Below the pieces are notes generated by a model. That model did not search any database. It was not told the DNA's origin and saw only the letters and a program-made list of their open reading frames with translations. DNA of 13,325 bases from contig JAQXMG010000071.1 in the NCBI GenBank assembly GCA_029012525.1, positions 1 through 13,325 of the forward strand, read 5' to 3'. The DNA is from a bacterium. GTDB lineage: Bacteria > Bacillota_I > Bacilli_A > RF39 > UBA660. Made by a program: the position numbers and the translations under genes. Shown here piece after piece: positions 1-5,978 of this stretch; the stretch's first letter is position 1; every line of letters begins with the position of its first letter.

Positions 1-173
1 TCATAAATATTAACATTATAACTACCTGATATTTTATATCCGTATATTTTCTTTATATTTAAAACGAGTTCTTTAATATATTTTTCCAAATTTTCTTTAT
101 TAGATATATCAAAGTCTATATTTTCTTTATTTAAATAGATAATTATTTTATTGTCTTTAAAAACAAATTTCAT
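1..173 (-). CDS. Partial unknown protein (N-terminal 57 codons)
   Basis: An open frame begins with ATG at 173 and runs off the left edge without a stop. An AGGTGG Shine-Dalgarno (about 179-184) lies a few bases before the ATG, which makes the start credible. The visible 57 residues start MKFVFKDNKIIIYLNK and are rich in Lys, Asn and Ile, with no signal peptide, membrane segment or known motif. It lies about 35 bp downstream of ysxC, beyond a hairpin terminator, so it may need its own promoter; only a weak TACAAT (190-195) without a -35 was seen. Function unknown. Confidence 0.6.
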   Translation of the reverse strand, partial: MKFVFKDNKIIIYLNKENIDFDISNKENLEKYIKELVLNIKKIYGYKISGSYNVNIY

Positions 174-197
174 AAAATCCACCTAAAATATTGTATG

Positions 198-218
198 AAA
201 AAAAGACCTATAAGGTCT
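198..218 (-). terminator. Rho-independent terminator of the ackA-nrnA-ysxC group
   Basis: On the minus strand AGACCT (218-213), a three-base loop and AGGTCT (209-204) form a perfect 6-bp stem followed by a run of seven T. The hairpin includes the last codons and TAG stop of ysxC, so coding end and terminator overlap. Confidence 0.8.
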
Positions 219-822
219 CTAAATTATCATTATTATCTTGATCTAATAATTCTTCAAGATGAGTTAGCACTTTATCTTTTCCTTCTTTTGTTTCAGATGA
301 AAAAGTTAAAAATACATCTCCCATTTCAAGTTTTAAGGTATCAAGTATAAGTTTTTTGCATTTTTCCACTTTACTTTTTGGAACTTTATCAAGTTTAGTT
401 GCAATAACTGTGACTGGCAAATTATAATATTTTAAAAATTTATACATTAAAACATCATCATTTGATGGTTTATGTCTTAAATCAACTAGTAAAAATGTTC
501 TTTTCAAATTTTCTCTTTTTTCTAAGTATTCTTCAATCATAAGTCCAAATTTTCTTTGTTCTTTTTTACTCACACTTGCGTAGCCATAACCTGGAACATC
601 AACAAAATAAAAACTATTATTAATTAAATAGAAATTTAAATTTCTTGTTTTTCCTGGAGTAGATGATGTTCTAGCTAATTTCTTTTGATTAGTTAAGGTA
701 TTTACAAAACTACTTTTTCCAACATTACTTCTTCCCAAAAGTAAAAATTCTTTTAATCCATCTTCGGGATATTGACTTCTTCTTACAGCACTAACAACAA
801 GTTCAGTACTAGTTATTTTCAT
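208..822 (-). CDS. ysxC: Ribosome biogenesis GTP-binding protein YsxC/YihA
   Basis: This is a small TRAFAC-class GTPase of 204 residues, the usual family size, which in Bacillus and E. coli acts in late assembly of the 50S ribosomal subunit. The G motifs are visible: G1 GRSNVGKS (30-37), the TSSTPGKT region with the G2 threonine (52-59), G3 DVPGYG (75-80), G4 TKLDK (142-146) and a G5-like SSETKEG (175-181). The frame is open upstream to 870, but the ATG at 822 is chosen because AAGGAAGTG sits just before it and the family starts at this MKI. The start lies inside the end of nrnA (14-nt overlap), implying translational coupling. A terminator overlaps its stop. Confidence 0.95.
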   Translation of the reverse strand: MKITSTELVVSAVRRSQYPEDGLKEFLLLGRSNVGKSSFVNTLTNQKKLARTSSTPGKTRNLNFYLINNSFYFVDVPGYGYASVSKKEQRKFGLMIEEYLEKRENLKRTFLLVDLRHKPSNDDVLMYKFLKYYNLPVTVIATKLDKVPKSKVEKCKKLILDTLKLEMGDVFLTFSSETKEGKDKVLTHLEELLDQDNNDNLETL

Positions 823-1777
823 TGTTTTCACTTCCTTGATATTCTTTACATAATTTATCCAAATCTTCAATTAACGAATCAACTTCTGCAAAAGATTTTA
901 CTTTGGCGCCACTTGCTACTTTATGTCCTCCACCATTATACTTTTCAGCTATGTGATTAATCGCAGGGCCACGGGATCTTATTGATACCCTAATATTATC
1001 ATTTTTTTTATCTTCAACAGCTGATGTCCAAACAATAAAATCTTCAACATTATTAAATTCATTGATCGCACCACCAGATGATGCACTATCTAAATGAAAA
1101 CTTTCCATAACATCACTGGTTACTTTAATATAACCCACACCATTTTTTGTAACTTTCATATTGTTTGCCATATAACCTTGTAATCTAAGTTCATTGATTG
1201 GTCTTTTATAAAGATTAAAATAAAGTCTTTCTATATCTAAATTATATTCATCAATCAAACTGGCAATAACTTTTAAAACAGATGATGAGGTATTGGAAAA
1301 TAAAAATCTCCCTGTATCTGCAACTATTCCATAGAATAAATATTCTGCTACTTTTTTGTTCATTTTAAGGTTTGTTTCATTAATTAAATCATAAACCATT
1401 TCTGAAGCACTTGATTTTTTATCATTAATAAGTTCTAAATCACAATATTCTTCTAATTTTGGATGATGATCAATTTTTATTTTATAAGAATATTTGTCTA
1501 AATCTTCTAAATCAAGTAATCTTTTTACTGGTGTATCTAAACTAATTAATAAACAATCAGAAAGATTTTCATAATCTTTATCATGATCAAACTTCCCCAT
1601 GTAATTAAATCTAGCAGAAGCAACCCCTGCTAAAAAAACGGATTTGTCTGGAAAAGTTTCTTTTATTGCTTCTTTTAGAGCAAAAGTACTTCCCATTGCA
1701 TCAGGATCAGCATTAATATGCCTTGCTATTACAATATTATCGTATTTTTTTATTAATTTATATATTTTTTTATTCAT
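809..1777 (-). CDS. nrnA: Bifunctional oligoribonuclease / pAp phosphatase NrnA (DHH family)
   Basis: This DHH/DHHA1 phosphoesterase degrades 2-5 nt RNA fragments and converts 3'-phosphoadenosine 5'-phosphate to AMP in Bacillus NrnA. In 322 residues the metal-binding motifs appear in order: HINADPDAMGS (20-30, with H20, D24, D26), LDTP (D81), DHH (103-105), ADTG (153-156), and the substrate-binding GGGHKVASG (282-290) of the C-terminal DHHA1 domain. A start four codons upstream (1789) is possible, but GGAAG is correctly spaced for the ATG at 1777 and the upstream ATG lacks a ribosome site. It follows ackA by only 14 nt and overlaps ysxC, so the three genes are probably co-transcribed. Confidence 0.93.
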   Translation of the reverse strand: MNKKIYKLIKKYDNIVIARHINADPDAMGSTFALKEAIKETFPDKSVFLAGVASARFNYMGKFDHDKDYENLSDCLLISLDTPVKRLLDLEDLDKYSYKIKIDHHPKLEEYCDLELINDKKSSASEMVYDLINETNLKMNKKVAEYLFYGIVADTGRFLFSNTSSSVLKVIASLIDEYNLDIERLYFNLYKRPINELRLQGYMANNMKVTKNGVGYIKVTSDVMESFHLDSASSGGAINEFNNVEDFIVWTSAVEDKKNDNIRVSIRSRGPAINHIAEKYNGGGHKVASGAKVKSFAEVDSLIEDLDKLCKEYQGSENNENN

Positions 1778-1791
1778 TACTTCTTCCATGT

Positions 1792-2970
1792 CTATTTTAC
1801 CAAATCATATGTATCTTTTGCTATCATTAATTCTTCATCGGTTGGAATTACCCATACTGGAATTTTAGAATCTTTTGTTGTTATACAAACTTTTTTACCA
1901 CGGCAATTATTAGCTTCACTATCTAATTTTACTCCTAAAACTTCTAATTCTTGTAAAACTTCTGCTCTTGTTGCTATTCCATTTTCTCCAACACCTGCGG
2001 TAAATACTATAGCATCACATCCACCAAGTTCAACATAATATTTTGCAATATAATCAACAATTCTTCTAACATACATTTTATTAGCAAGAATACATCTTTT
2101 ATTTCCTTCTTTTATTCCATTTTCAATATCACGAGCATCACTTGATACACCACTTATTCCTAGTAAACCTGATTTTTTATTTAAAATAGTATCCATTTCT
2201 TTTGGTGTAATATTTGCTTGTTCCATCATATAAGGTACAATAGTTGCATCAATATCACCACAACGAGACCCCATAATAAGCCCCGCATTTGGAGAAAGAC
2301 CCATTGATGTATTAAGACATTTTCCATTTAATACTGCACTAATTGAAGCACCATTTCCAATATGACAAGTAATAAGTTTAGTATCTTCTCTTCCTAAAAT
2401 CTCATTCATTTTTAAAGTTACATATTTATGACTTGTGCCATGAGCACCATATCTTCTAATTTTGTATTCACTTTCCCATTCATATGGTGTTGCATACATG
2501 TAATTATATTCTGGCATAGTTTGATGAAATGCTGTATCAAAAACAGTTGTTAAAATTGCATCTTTAAATACTTCTTGTTCGGCACGAATACCTACAATAG
2601 CAGGTGGATTATGAAGTGGCCCTAAAACGCTTAATTCATCAATTTTTGAAATAACACTTTCTGTTGCTATAACACTTCTGTCAAAATAAGAACCTCCTTG
2701 AACAATACGATTTCCAATACCTTTAATATCTCTTAAACTATCAATTATTTTATTTTCTAGAAGTTCTTGTACTAAATATTGAAAAGCATCTTTATGATTT
2801 TCAAGATTAACTTCCTTTTTTATTTTTTCTCCATTTAATTTAATTGTATAAAAACTATCACTAATTCCAATTCTTTCAAAAACTCCTGAAATTAGAACTT
2901 TTTCTTCAGGCATTTCAAATAATGTGAATTTTAAAGATGAACTACCTGCATTTACTGATAATATTTTCAT
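1792..2970 (-). CDS. ackA: Acetate kinase
   Basis: Acetate kinase interconverts acetyl phosphate + ADP and acetate + ATP, the substrate-level ATP step of fermentation. The 392 residues match the usual ~400. Motifs: N-terminal VNAGSSSLKF (N7), the GNRIVQGG segment (R88), PLHNPP (H120), FDTAFHQTMP (D145), HGTSHKYV (177-184), CHIGNGASI (202-210), GSRCGDID (R236), the GVGENG nucleotide loop (327-331) and PTDEELMIA (E380). The strong GGAGG site before the ATG fixes the start. Oddities: the segment usually GHRVVHGG reads GNRIVQGG, and TRSGD reads SRCGD; the catalytic Arg and Asp residues are retained. No pta gene is in view. It is probably first in an operon with nrnA and ysxC. Confidence 0.95.
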   Translation of the reverse strand: MKILSVNAGSSSLKFTLFEMPEEKVLISGVFERIGISDSFYTIKLNGEKIKKEVNLENHKDAFQYLVQELLENKIIDSLRDIKGIGNRIVQGGSYFDRSVIATESVISKIDELSVLGPLHNPPAIVGIRAEQEVFKDAILTTVFDTAFHQTMPEYNYMYATPYEWESEYKIRRYGAHGTSHKYVTLKMNEILGREDTKLITCHIGNGASISAVLNGKCLNTSMGLSPNAGLIMGSRCGDIDATIVPYMMEQANITPKEMDTILNKKSGLLGISGVSSDARDIENGIKEGNKRCILANKMYVRRIVDYIAKYYVELGGCDAIVFTAGVGENGIATRAEVLQELEVLGVKLDSEANNCRGKKVCITTKDSKIPVWVIPTDEELMIAKDTYDLVK

Positions 2971-2999
2971 ATATTGCCTCCTTCTTTATATACATAAAT

Positions 3000-3008
3000 A
3001 TTCTACCA
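3000..3008 (-). promoter_or_regulatory. Extended -10 promoter for ackA
   Basis: The minus strand reads TGGTAGAAT, an extended -10 element (TGn + TAGAAT, hexamer at 3000-3005), about 30 nt before the ackA ATG. I see no good -35 at 16-18 bp, which fits an extended -10 promoter. No riboswitch-like structure is evident in the short leader. Confidence 0.5.
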
Positions 3009-3071
3009 TAGTTTTACTTGTTTTGCTACAAATAATTGTTGATAAATAAAAATCAAAAAAGAAAAATTAAC

Positions 3072-3100
3072 CTTTAATTTATTTTTTTGTATGTTATAAT
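3072..3100 (+). promoter_or_regulatory. Promoter of small RNA copy A (weak -35)
   Basis: A perfect -10 TATAAT (3095-3100) lies 17 bp after a poor -35 (CTTTAA, 3072-3077). The stretch aligns with the better promoter of copy B, where the -35 is TTGAAA, so copy A may be weaker. Confidence 0.5.
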
Positions 3101-3106
3101 AAAAAA

Positions 3107-3227
3107 GGAATACATTTGAAGTCGTTATCAAGTGCTTTTCCATATTGTTTTTTACAAAAAGCATCTGAAATCAACAAATTATTTTAAAAAAATAAAGTAG
3201 AATTTAATACAACTACTTTATTTTTTT
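3107..3227 (+). ncRNA. Candidate small RNA, copy A (possible antitoxin RNA paralogue)
   Basis: From the -10 box to 3174 this copy matches copy B (3313-3393) except for four substitutions and one indel. Predicted folds include CATTTGA (3113-3119) pairing with TCAAGTG (3128-3134). In copy B the second arm is TCAAATG, so the one changed base is tolerated as a G-U pair. Next comes a GCTTTT...AAAAGC arm pair and the 12-mer AAAAGCATCTGA (3157-3168), complementary to the leader of the toxin mRNA. It ends in its own terminator, unrelated to that of copy B. A TTG-initiated 23-codon frame exists here, but in copy B it stops after three codons, which argues for RNA rather than protein. I match no named RNA family. 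Confidence 0.55.
3186..3227 (+). terminator. Terminator of small RNA copy A
   Basis: AATAAAGTAG (3191-3200) and CTACTTTATT (3213-3222) form a perfect 10-bp stem, extended by flanking A and T runs, with a 12-nt loop and a T-rich tail. The flanking runs could let it work on both strands. Confidence 0.75.
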
Positions 3228-3260
3228 ATTATATTATAGATTATTTATTCTAAAATTAAC

Positions 3261-3289
3261 TTGAAATTATATTTTTTTTATGTTATTAT
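3261..3289 (+). promoter_or_regulatory. Promoter of small RNA copy B
   Basis: TTGAAA (3261-3266), a 17-bp spacer and TATTAT (3284-3289) form a good sigma-A promoter reading towards the toxin gene. A second -10-like TATAAT (3313-3318) sits where copy A has its -10, so initiation there is an alternative. Between the two lies the palindrome TCAAGGAAACCTTGA (3297-3311). Confidence 0.6.
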
Positions 3290-3295
3290 GAATAT

Positions 3296-3418
3296 GTCAA
3301 GGAAACCTTGAATATAATAAAAAAGGAATACATTTGAAGTCGTAATCAAATGCTTTTCTATATTTGTTTTTTACAAAAAGCATCTGAAATTAATATTAGT
3401 TACTTCAGATGCTTTTTT
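3296..3418 (+). ncRNA. Candidate antisense antitoxin RNA, copy B
   Basis: This RNA of about 95-125 nt (depending on the -10 used) is convergent with the hydrophobic peptide gene at 3423-3494. Features in order: an optional 5' hairpin TCAAGGAAACCTTGA (3297-3311), the stem CATTTGA/TCAAATG (3331-3337 with 3346-3352), a GCTTTT...AAAAGC arm pair, and a 14-bp terminator hairpin (3375-3417) that is also the 3' end of the toxin mRNA. The two RNAs are therefore fully complementary over about 43 nt. Its AAAAGCATCTGA (3376-3387) is also complementary to the toxin leader (3533-3544). By analogy with RNAII of par or RatA/SR4 it would block translation or trigger decay of the toxin mRNA. That role is inference; no expression data exist here. 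Confidence 0.6.
3375..3418. terminator. Bidirectional terminator shared by toxin mRNA and antisense RNA B
   Basis: AAAAAGCATCTGAA (3375-3388) and TTCAGATGCTTTTT (3404-3417) form a perfect 14-bp stem with a 15-nt loop. The plus strand continues with a T-run, and the minus strand ends in five T after the other arm, so both convergent transcripts can end here. Confidence 0.85.
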
Positions 3419-3422
3419 ATAT

Positions 3423-3494
3423 TCATAATAATTTTATTATTATGAAAAATAATAGTAGTATTATGATAAATAAGATTTTTTCTCTTTGTGTCAT
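3423..3494 (-). CDS. Candidate type I toxin: 23-residue hydrophobic peptide
   Basis: ATG at 3494 to TGA at 3423 encodes 23 residues: a polar head MTQREK followed by 17 residues that are all Ile, Leu or Phe except one Lys near the end. This is the profile of membrane-acting type I toxins. AGGTGG (3500-3505) lies 5 nt before the ATG, and a consensus-like promoter lies 74 nt upstream. The bidirectional terminator begins 5 nt past the stop. The leader (about 67 nt) can fold: CATTTGA with TCAGATG, then a TGCTTTTCCTT/AAGGAAGGCA stem ending just before the ribosome site. An in-frame ATG at 3563 would give 46 residues but sits at the predicted 5' end with no ribosome site. I see no confident match to Fst, TxpA or holin-like toxins; only size, composition and context agree. 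Confidence 0.62.
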   Translation of the reverse strand: MTQREKILFIIILLLFFIIIKLL

Positions 3495-3567
3495 AATAAC
3501 CACCTGCCTTCCTTTTAAACTAAAAAGTAAGGAAAAGCATCTGACTTTTTCAAATGTTTTCATATAT

Positions 3568-3596
3568 ATTATACAATGTTAATCAATAATTAACAA
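3568..3596 (-). promoter_or_regulatory. Promoter of the hydrophobic-peptide gene
   Basis: On the minus strand TTGTTA (3596-3591), a 17-bp spacer and TATAAT (3573-3568) form a strong sigma-A promoter. Transcription would start near 3561. The -35 lies only about 16 bp past the sufU stop, with no convincing terminator between, so suf read-through is possible. Confidence 0.75.
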
Positions 3597-3611
3597 GAAA
3601 AATTATAAAAT

Positions 3612-4031
3612 TTACATTTTTTCTAATATTTTTTCAATTGCCTTAACAGGAAGTAAGGCACAAGTTTTACGATTTGGTTGTAAATAAATATCATCGTAAA
3701 CAATTAAGTCCTTTAAAACTTCCTTATCATAAGATAGTTCGTTTATCATATTTTTATAATTATCAATAATTTCTTTTATCTCATCTTTAGTTTTATTTAA
3801 AATAATTCTATTTATAATAGAAGTTGCACTTGTTGAAATAGCACAAGCTTCACCATCAAAATAAACATCAACTATTTTTCCTTCATTAATTTTAAAATAA
3901 ATATCCAAATTATCAATACAACTTTCATTATTTGTATTAATCATAATATAACTATCATCACTTGGAATACCTCTATTAAAAGGATTATTATAATTATCTA
4001 ATATTATTTCTCTTTTTAATTCTTTATCCAT
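3612..4031 (-). CDS. sufU: Fe-S assembly sulfur acceptor SufU (IscU-like fold)
   Basis: SufU is a zinc protein that takes persulfide sulfur from the cysteine desulfurase SufS and passes it to the SufBCD scaffold. In 139 residues the zinc ligands known from Bacillus SufU are present: C38 and D40 (SCID, where GD is usual), C63 (GEACAIS) and C124 (RKTCALL). The N-terminal LDNYNNPFNRG matches the family's MDHYKNPRNKG. The ATG abuts the sufS stop codon, implying coupling, and only a weak AGTGA ribosome site precedes it. It is the last gene of the suf operon seen here; in Bacillus sufB follows at this point, but here the toxin-like locus follows. Confidence 0.9.
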   Translation of the reverse strand: MDKELKREIILDNYNNPFNRGIPSDDSYIMINTNNESCIDNLDIYFKINEGKIVDVYFDGEACAISTSATSIINRIILNKTKDEIKEIIDNYKNMINELSYDKEVLKDLIVYDDIYLQPNRKTCALLPVKAIEKILEKM

Positions 4032-5225
4032 TTAAATCACTTCTTTAAATATATTATAACTATTTTCTAATACTTTAACAAGTTCATCAATTTCTTCTTT
4101 AGTATTATAAAAATACAAACTAATACGGCATGTATTTTTTATGCCTAGTTCATCTTTTAAGATTTTAGCACAATGATTTCCTGCTCTAACACAAATATTA
4201 TGTTTATTTAAATATATAGCGGTATCTTGCGCAAAAACATTATCTAAATTAAATAATACTGTACCTGATATAGTATTTTTATTATATACTTTAACATTAG
4301 AAATATTAGAAAGCTTTTCTGTTAAGTATTTTTTTAAATCTACTTCATGATTATGAATTTTATCCATACCAATTTTTTCTAAATAGGAAATTGCTTCACC
4401 TAATCCAACAACTCCGGCAATATTTTGAGTGCCAGCTTCAAGTCTTGTTGGCAAAGTTTTAAGTTCATAAGAGTTATCTGTAAAACTACTATTCATACCT
4501 CCTCCTAAAACTAAAGGTTTAAGCTTATCTAAAAGTTCGTATCTGCCATATAAAACTCCAATTCCTGTTGGACCAAGCATCTTATGAGCAGAAAATGCTA
4601 AAAAATCACAATTTAATTCTTTAACATCTGTTTTTAAATGTGGTACGCTTTGAGCGCCATCTAAAACAAAATAAATATTATTTTCTTTGCAAAACTTTCC
4701 TATTTCTACAACTGGTCTTACATCACCAATTGTATTTGTTATATGAGCAAGAGATATTACTTTAGTTTTTTTTGATACAGCACTTTTTAAATTATCAAAA
4801 GTAAGTTCTAATTTTTCATTTAAAGGAATATATTTAATAACAATTCCTATTTCACTTTCAAGTTCTAACCAAGGAAGTATATTAGATGCATGTTCTGACT
4901 TTGAAAGTAATACTTCATCACCTTTTTGTAAATTATATTTCATAAAGCCAAATACAATCATATTTAAACTTTCTGTTGTACCTTTTGTAAATACTATTTC
5001 ACTAGTACTATCAGCATTTATAAATCTTCTAACTTTTTCTCTTACACCCTCATACTCTTTATCAACAATTAAACTAATATCATAATCTCCCCTATGAGCA
5101 TTTGATGAATACGAACTATAATAAGATACTGTTTTATCAATAACAGATTGTGGTTTGAAAGTTGTCGCACCATTATCAAAATAAATAATATTATTTTTTA
5201 ACATTGGAAAATCTTCTCTATTCAT
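4032..5225 (-). CDS. sufS: Cysteine desulfurase SufS (class V aminotransferase, group II)
   Basis: SufS is a PLP enzyme that removes sulfur from L-cysteine, giving alanine and an enzyme persulfide that SufU accepts. At 397 residues it has the usual length. Visible motifs: N-terminal YFDNGATTFKPQ, TKGTTESLN (80-88), the cofactor-stacking His in SEHASN (H112), DGAQSVPH (D189), the PLP lysine in SAHKMLGPTG (K215), RLEAGTQN (261-268) and the catalytic cysteine in VRAGNHCA (C352; RxGHHCA in most relatives). The start overlaps the sufD-like stop as ATGA, and the end abuts sufU. A run of eight G lies 8 nt before the ATG and probably forms part of its ribosome site. Confidence 0.95.
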   Translation of the reverse strand: MNREDFPMLKNNIIYFDNGATTFKPQSVIDKTVSYYSSYSSNAHRGDYDISLIVDKEYEGVREKVRRFINADSTSEIVFTKGTTESLNMIVFGFMKYNLQKGDEVLLSKSEHASNILPWLELESEIGIVIKYIPLNEKLELTFDNLKSAVSKKTKVISLAHITNTIGDVRPVVEIGKFCKENNIYFVLDGAQSVPHLKTDVKELNCDFLAFSAHKMLGPTGIGVLYGRYELLDKLKPLVLGGGMNSSFTDNSYELKTLPTRLEAGTQNIAGVVGLGEAISYLEKIGMDKIHNHEVDLKKYLTEKLSNISNVKVYNKNTISGTVLFNLDNVFAQDTAIYLNKHNICVRAGNHCAKILKDELGIKNTCRISLYFYNTKEEIDELVKVLENSYNIFKEVI

Positions 5226-5959
5226 AAATTACACCCCCCCCAAATTCTATCTAAATCATCTAAAATAAGATTAATTAATTCATCTATTTCCATATTACTA
5301 GTTAAAAATGATTTCGCAAGCAACTTTATTGCTTTATCATAGCTAATTCCACGACTTTGTAAATAAAATATTTCACTTGATTTAAAGTTACCGATGTAAG
5401 CCGAATGACTTGAACTTATTTCATTGTTATCTATTATTAAATTAGGTTTTATAGAAGAATTACCATTCCTTTTTAAAATAATTTTGCTATCTTGAATAGC
5501 ATTTGAATTAATACTTTCTTTTTTAACATAGCTATTAATTAAAAAATCAAGTTTTTTATCTGTAAAATTAATTCCATAATTTACTACTTTACTAGTAGTA
5601 TCCTTATCATTATGATATACATTTATTATATAATTATTATCATTAAGACTTATACAAGCATATTTATATAAAATATTTGATTTATAACTTAAATTTATAT
5701 CAGTTTTAAAACTACAATCAAAACAAAATCTATTAAGAGTTAGATTACTATTATTATCTAAATTATAAGTATTATAGCAAGTACTATTAGTATAGTATTC
5801 ATAGATTTTAAGATCATTTTTTATGTTAAATTTAAAATTACAATTACTATCTTTATAGATAATAAATACATCATTATTTTCTAAATTAATATTAAAATTA
5901 TCTATTTTTAAAGGAAAATTACTACTTATCTTATTTTTTTCCACTACTATTTTATTCAT
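5222..5959 (-). CDS. Short SufD/SufB-family Fe-S scaffold protein (SufD-like)
   Basis: The C-terminal third clearly belongs to the SufBD family: KPNLIIDNNE (171-180), SSHSAYIG (183-190, H185 matching the SufD His of SHGAtvG) and IFYLQSRGIS (197-206), followed by a helical tail. The protein has 245 residues, whereas SufB and SufD are usually about 420-470, so the N-terminal region and part of the beta-helix are missing. The N-terminal half is Asn-rich and low in complexity. The SufB-type EHEA motif is absent and the SufD Cys before SHGA is Ser. GAGGA precedes the ATG; sufC ends 19 nt upstream and sufS overlaps by 4 nt. It may be the only SufBD partner of SufC here, acting as a homodimer (inference). 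Confidence 0.85.
   Translation of the reverse strand: MNKIVVEKNKISSNFPLKIDNFNINLENNDVFIIYKDSNCNFKFNIKNDLKIYEYYTNSTCYNTYNLDNNSNLTLNRFCFDCSFKTDINLSYKSNILYKYACISLNDNNYIINVYHNDKDTTSKVVNYGINFTDKKLDFLINSYVKKESINSNAIQDSKIILKRNGNSSIKPNLIIDNNEISSSHSAYIGNFKSSEIFYLQSRGISYDKAIKLLAKSFLTSNMEIDELINLILDDLDRIWGGCNL
5234..5241 (-). repeat. G8 homopolymer at the sufD-like end / sufS ribosome site
   Basis: Eight consecutive G occur on the minus strand in very AT-rich surroundings. They encode Trp-Gly-Gly near the C-terminus of the SufD-like protein and sit in the Shine-Dalgarno zone of sufS. Such tracts can slip during replication. Confidence 0.5.
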
Positions 5960-5978
5960 AATTTTATTCCTCGCTTAG

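Noticed and set aside
772..1868. Plus-strand ORFs of 62 and 74 codons
   Set aside because: They lie antisense to the well-supported ysxC, nrnA and ackA genes, without ribosome sites or protein-like composition.
2971..3062. Riboswitch or attenuator before ackA
   Set aside because: The leader is only about 20-25 nt and shows no conserved fold; only an extended -10 and a ribosome site are present.
3118..3189. Plus-strand TTG-started 23-codon ORF in small RNA copy A
   Set aside because: The corresponding frame in copy B hits TAA after three codons, so it is not conserved as protein.
3095..3393. Two similar repeats as a CRISPR array or mobile MITE
   Set aside because: There are only two units about 218 bp apart, with no regular spacers and no target-site duplication or terminal inverted repeats. 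Each unit has a promoter and terminator, which fits RNA genes better.
3351..3445. Plus-strand 31-codon hydrophobic ORF starting ATG CTT TTC inside small RNA copy B
   Set aside because: It has no ribosome site, runs through the terminator hairpin, and its frame is broken in copy A. It is mostly the complement of the minus-strand hydrophobic codons.
3423..3563. 46-residue version of the toxin from the in-frame ATG at 3563
   Set aside because: That ATG lies at the predicted transcription start just after the -10, with no ribosome site, whereas the inner ATG at 3494 has AGGTGG at a good distance.
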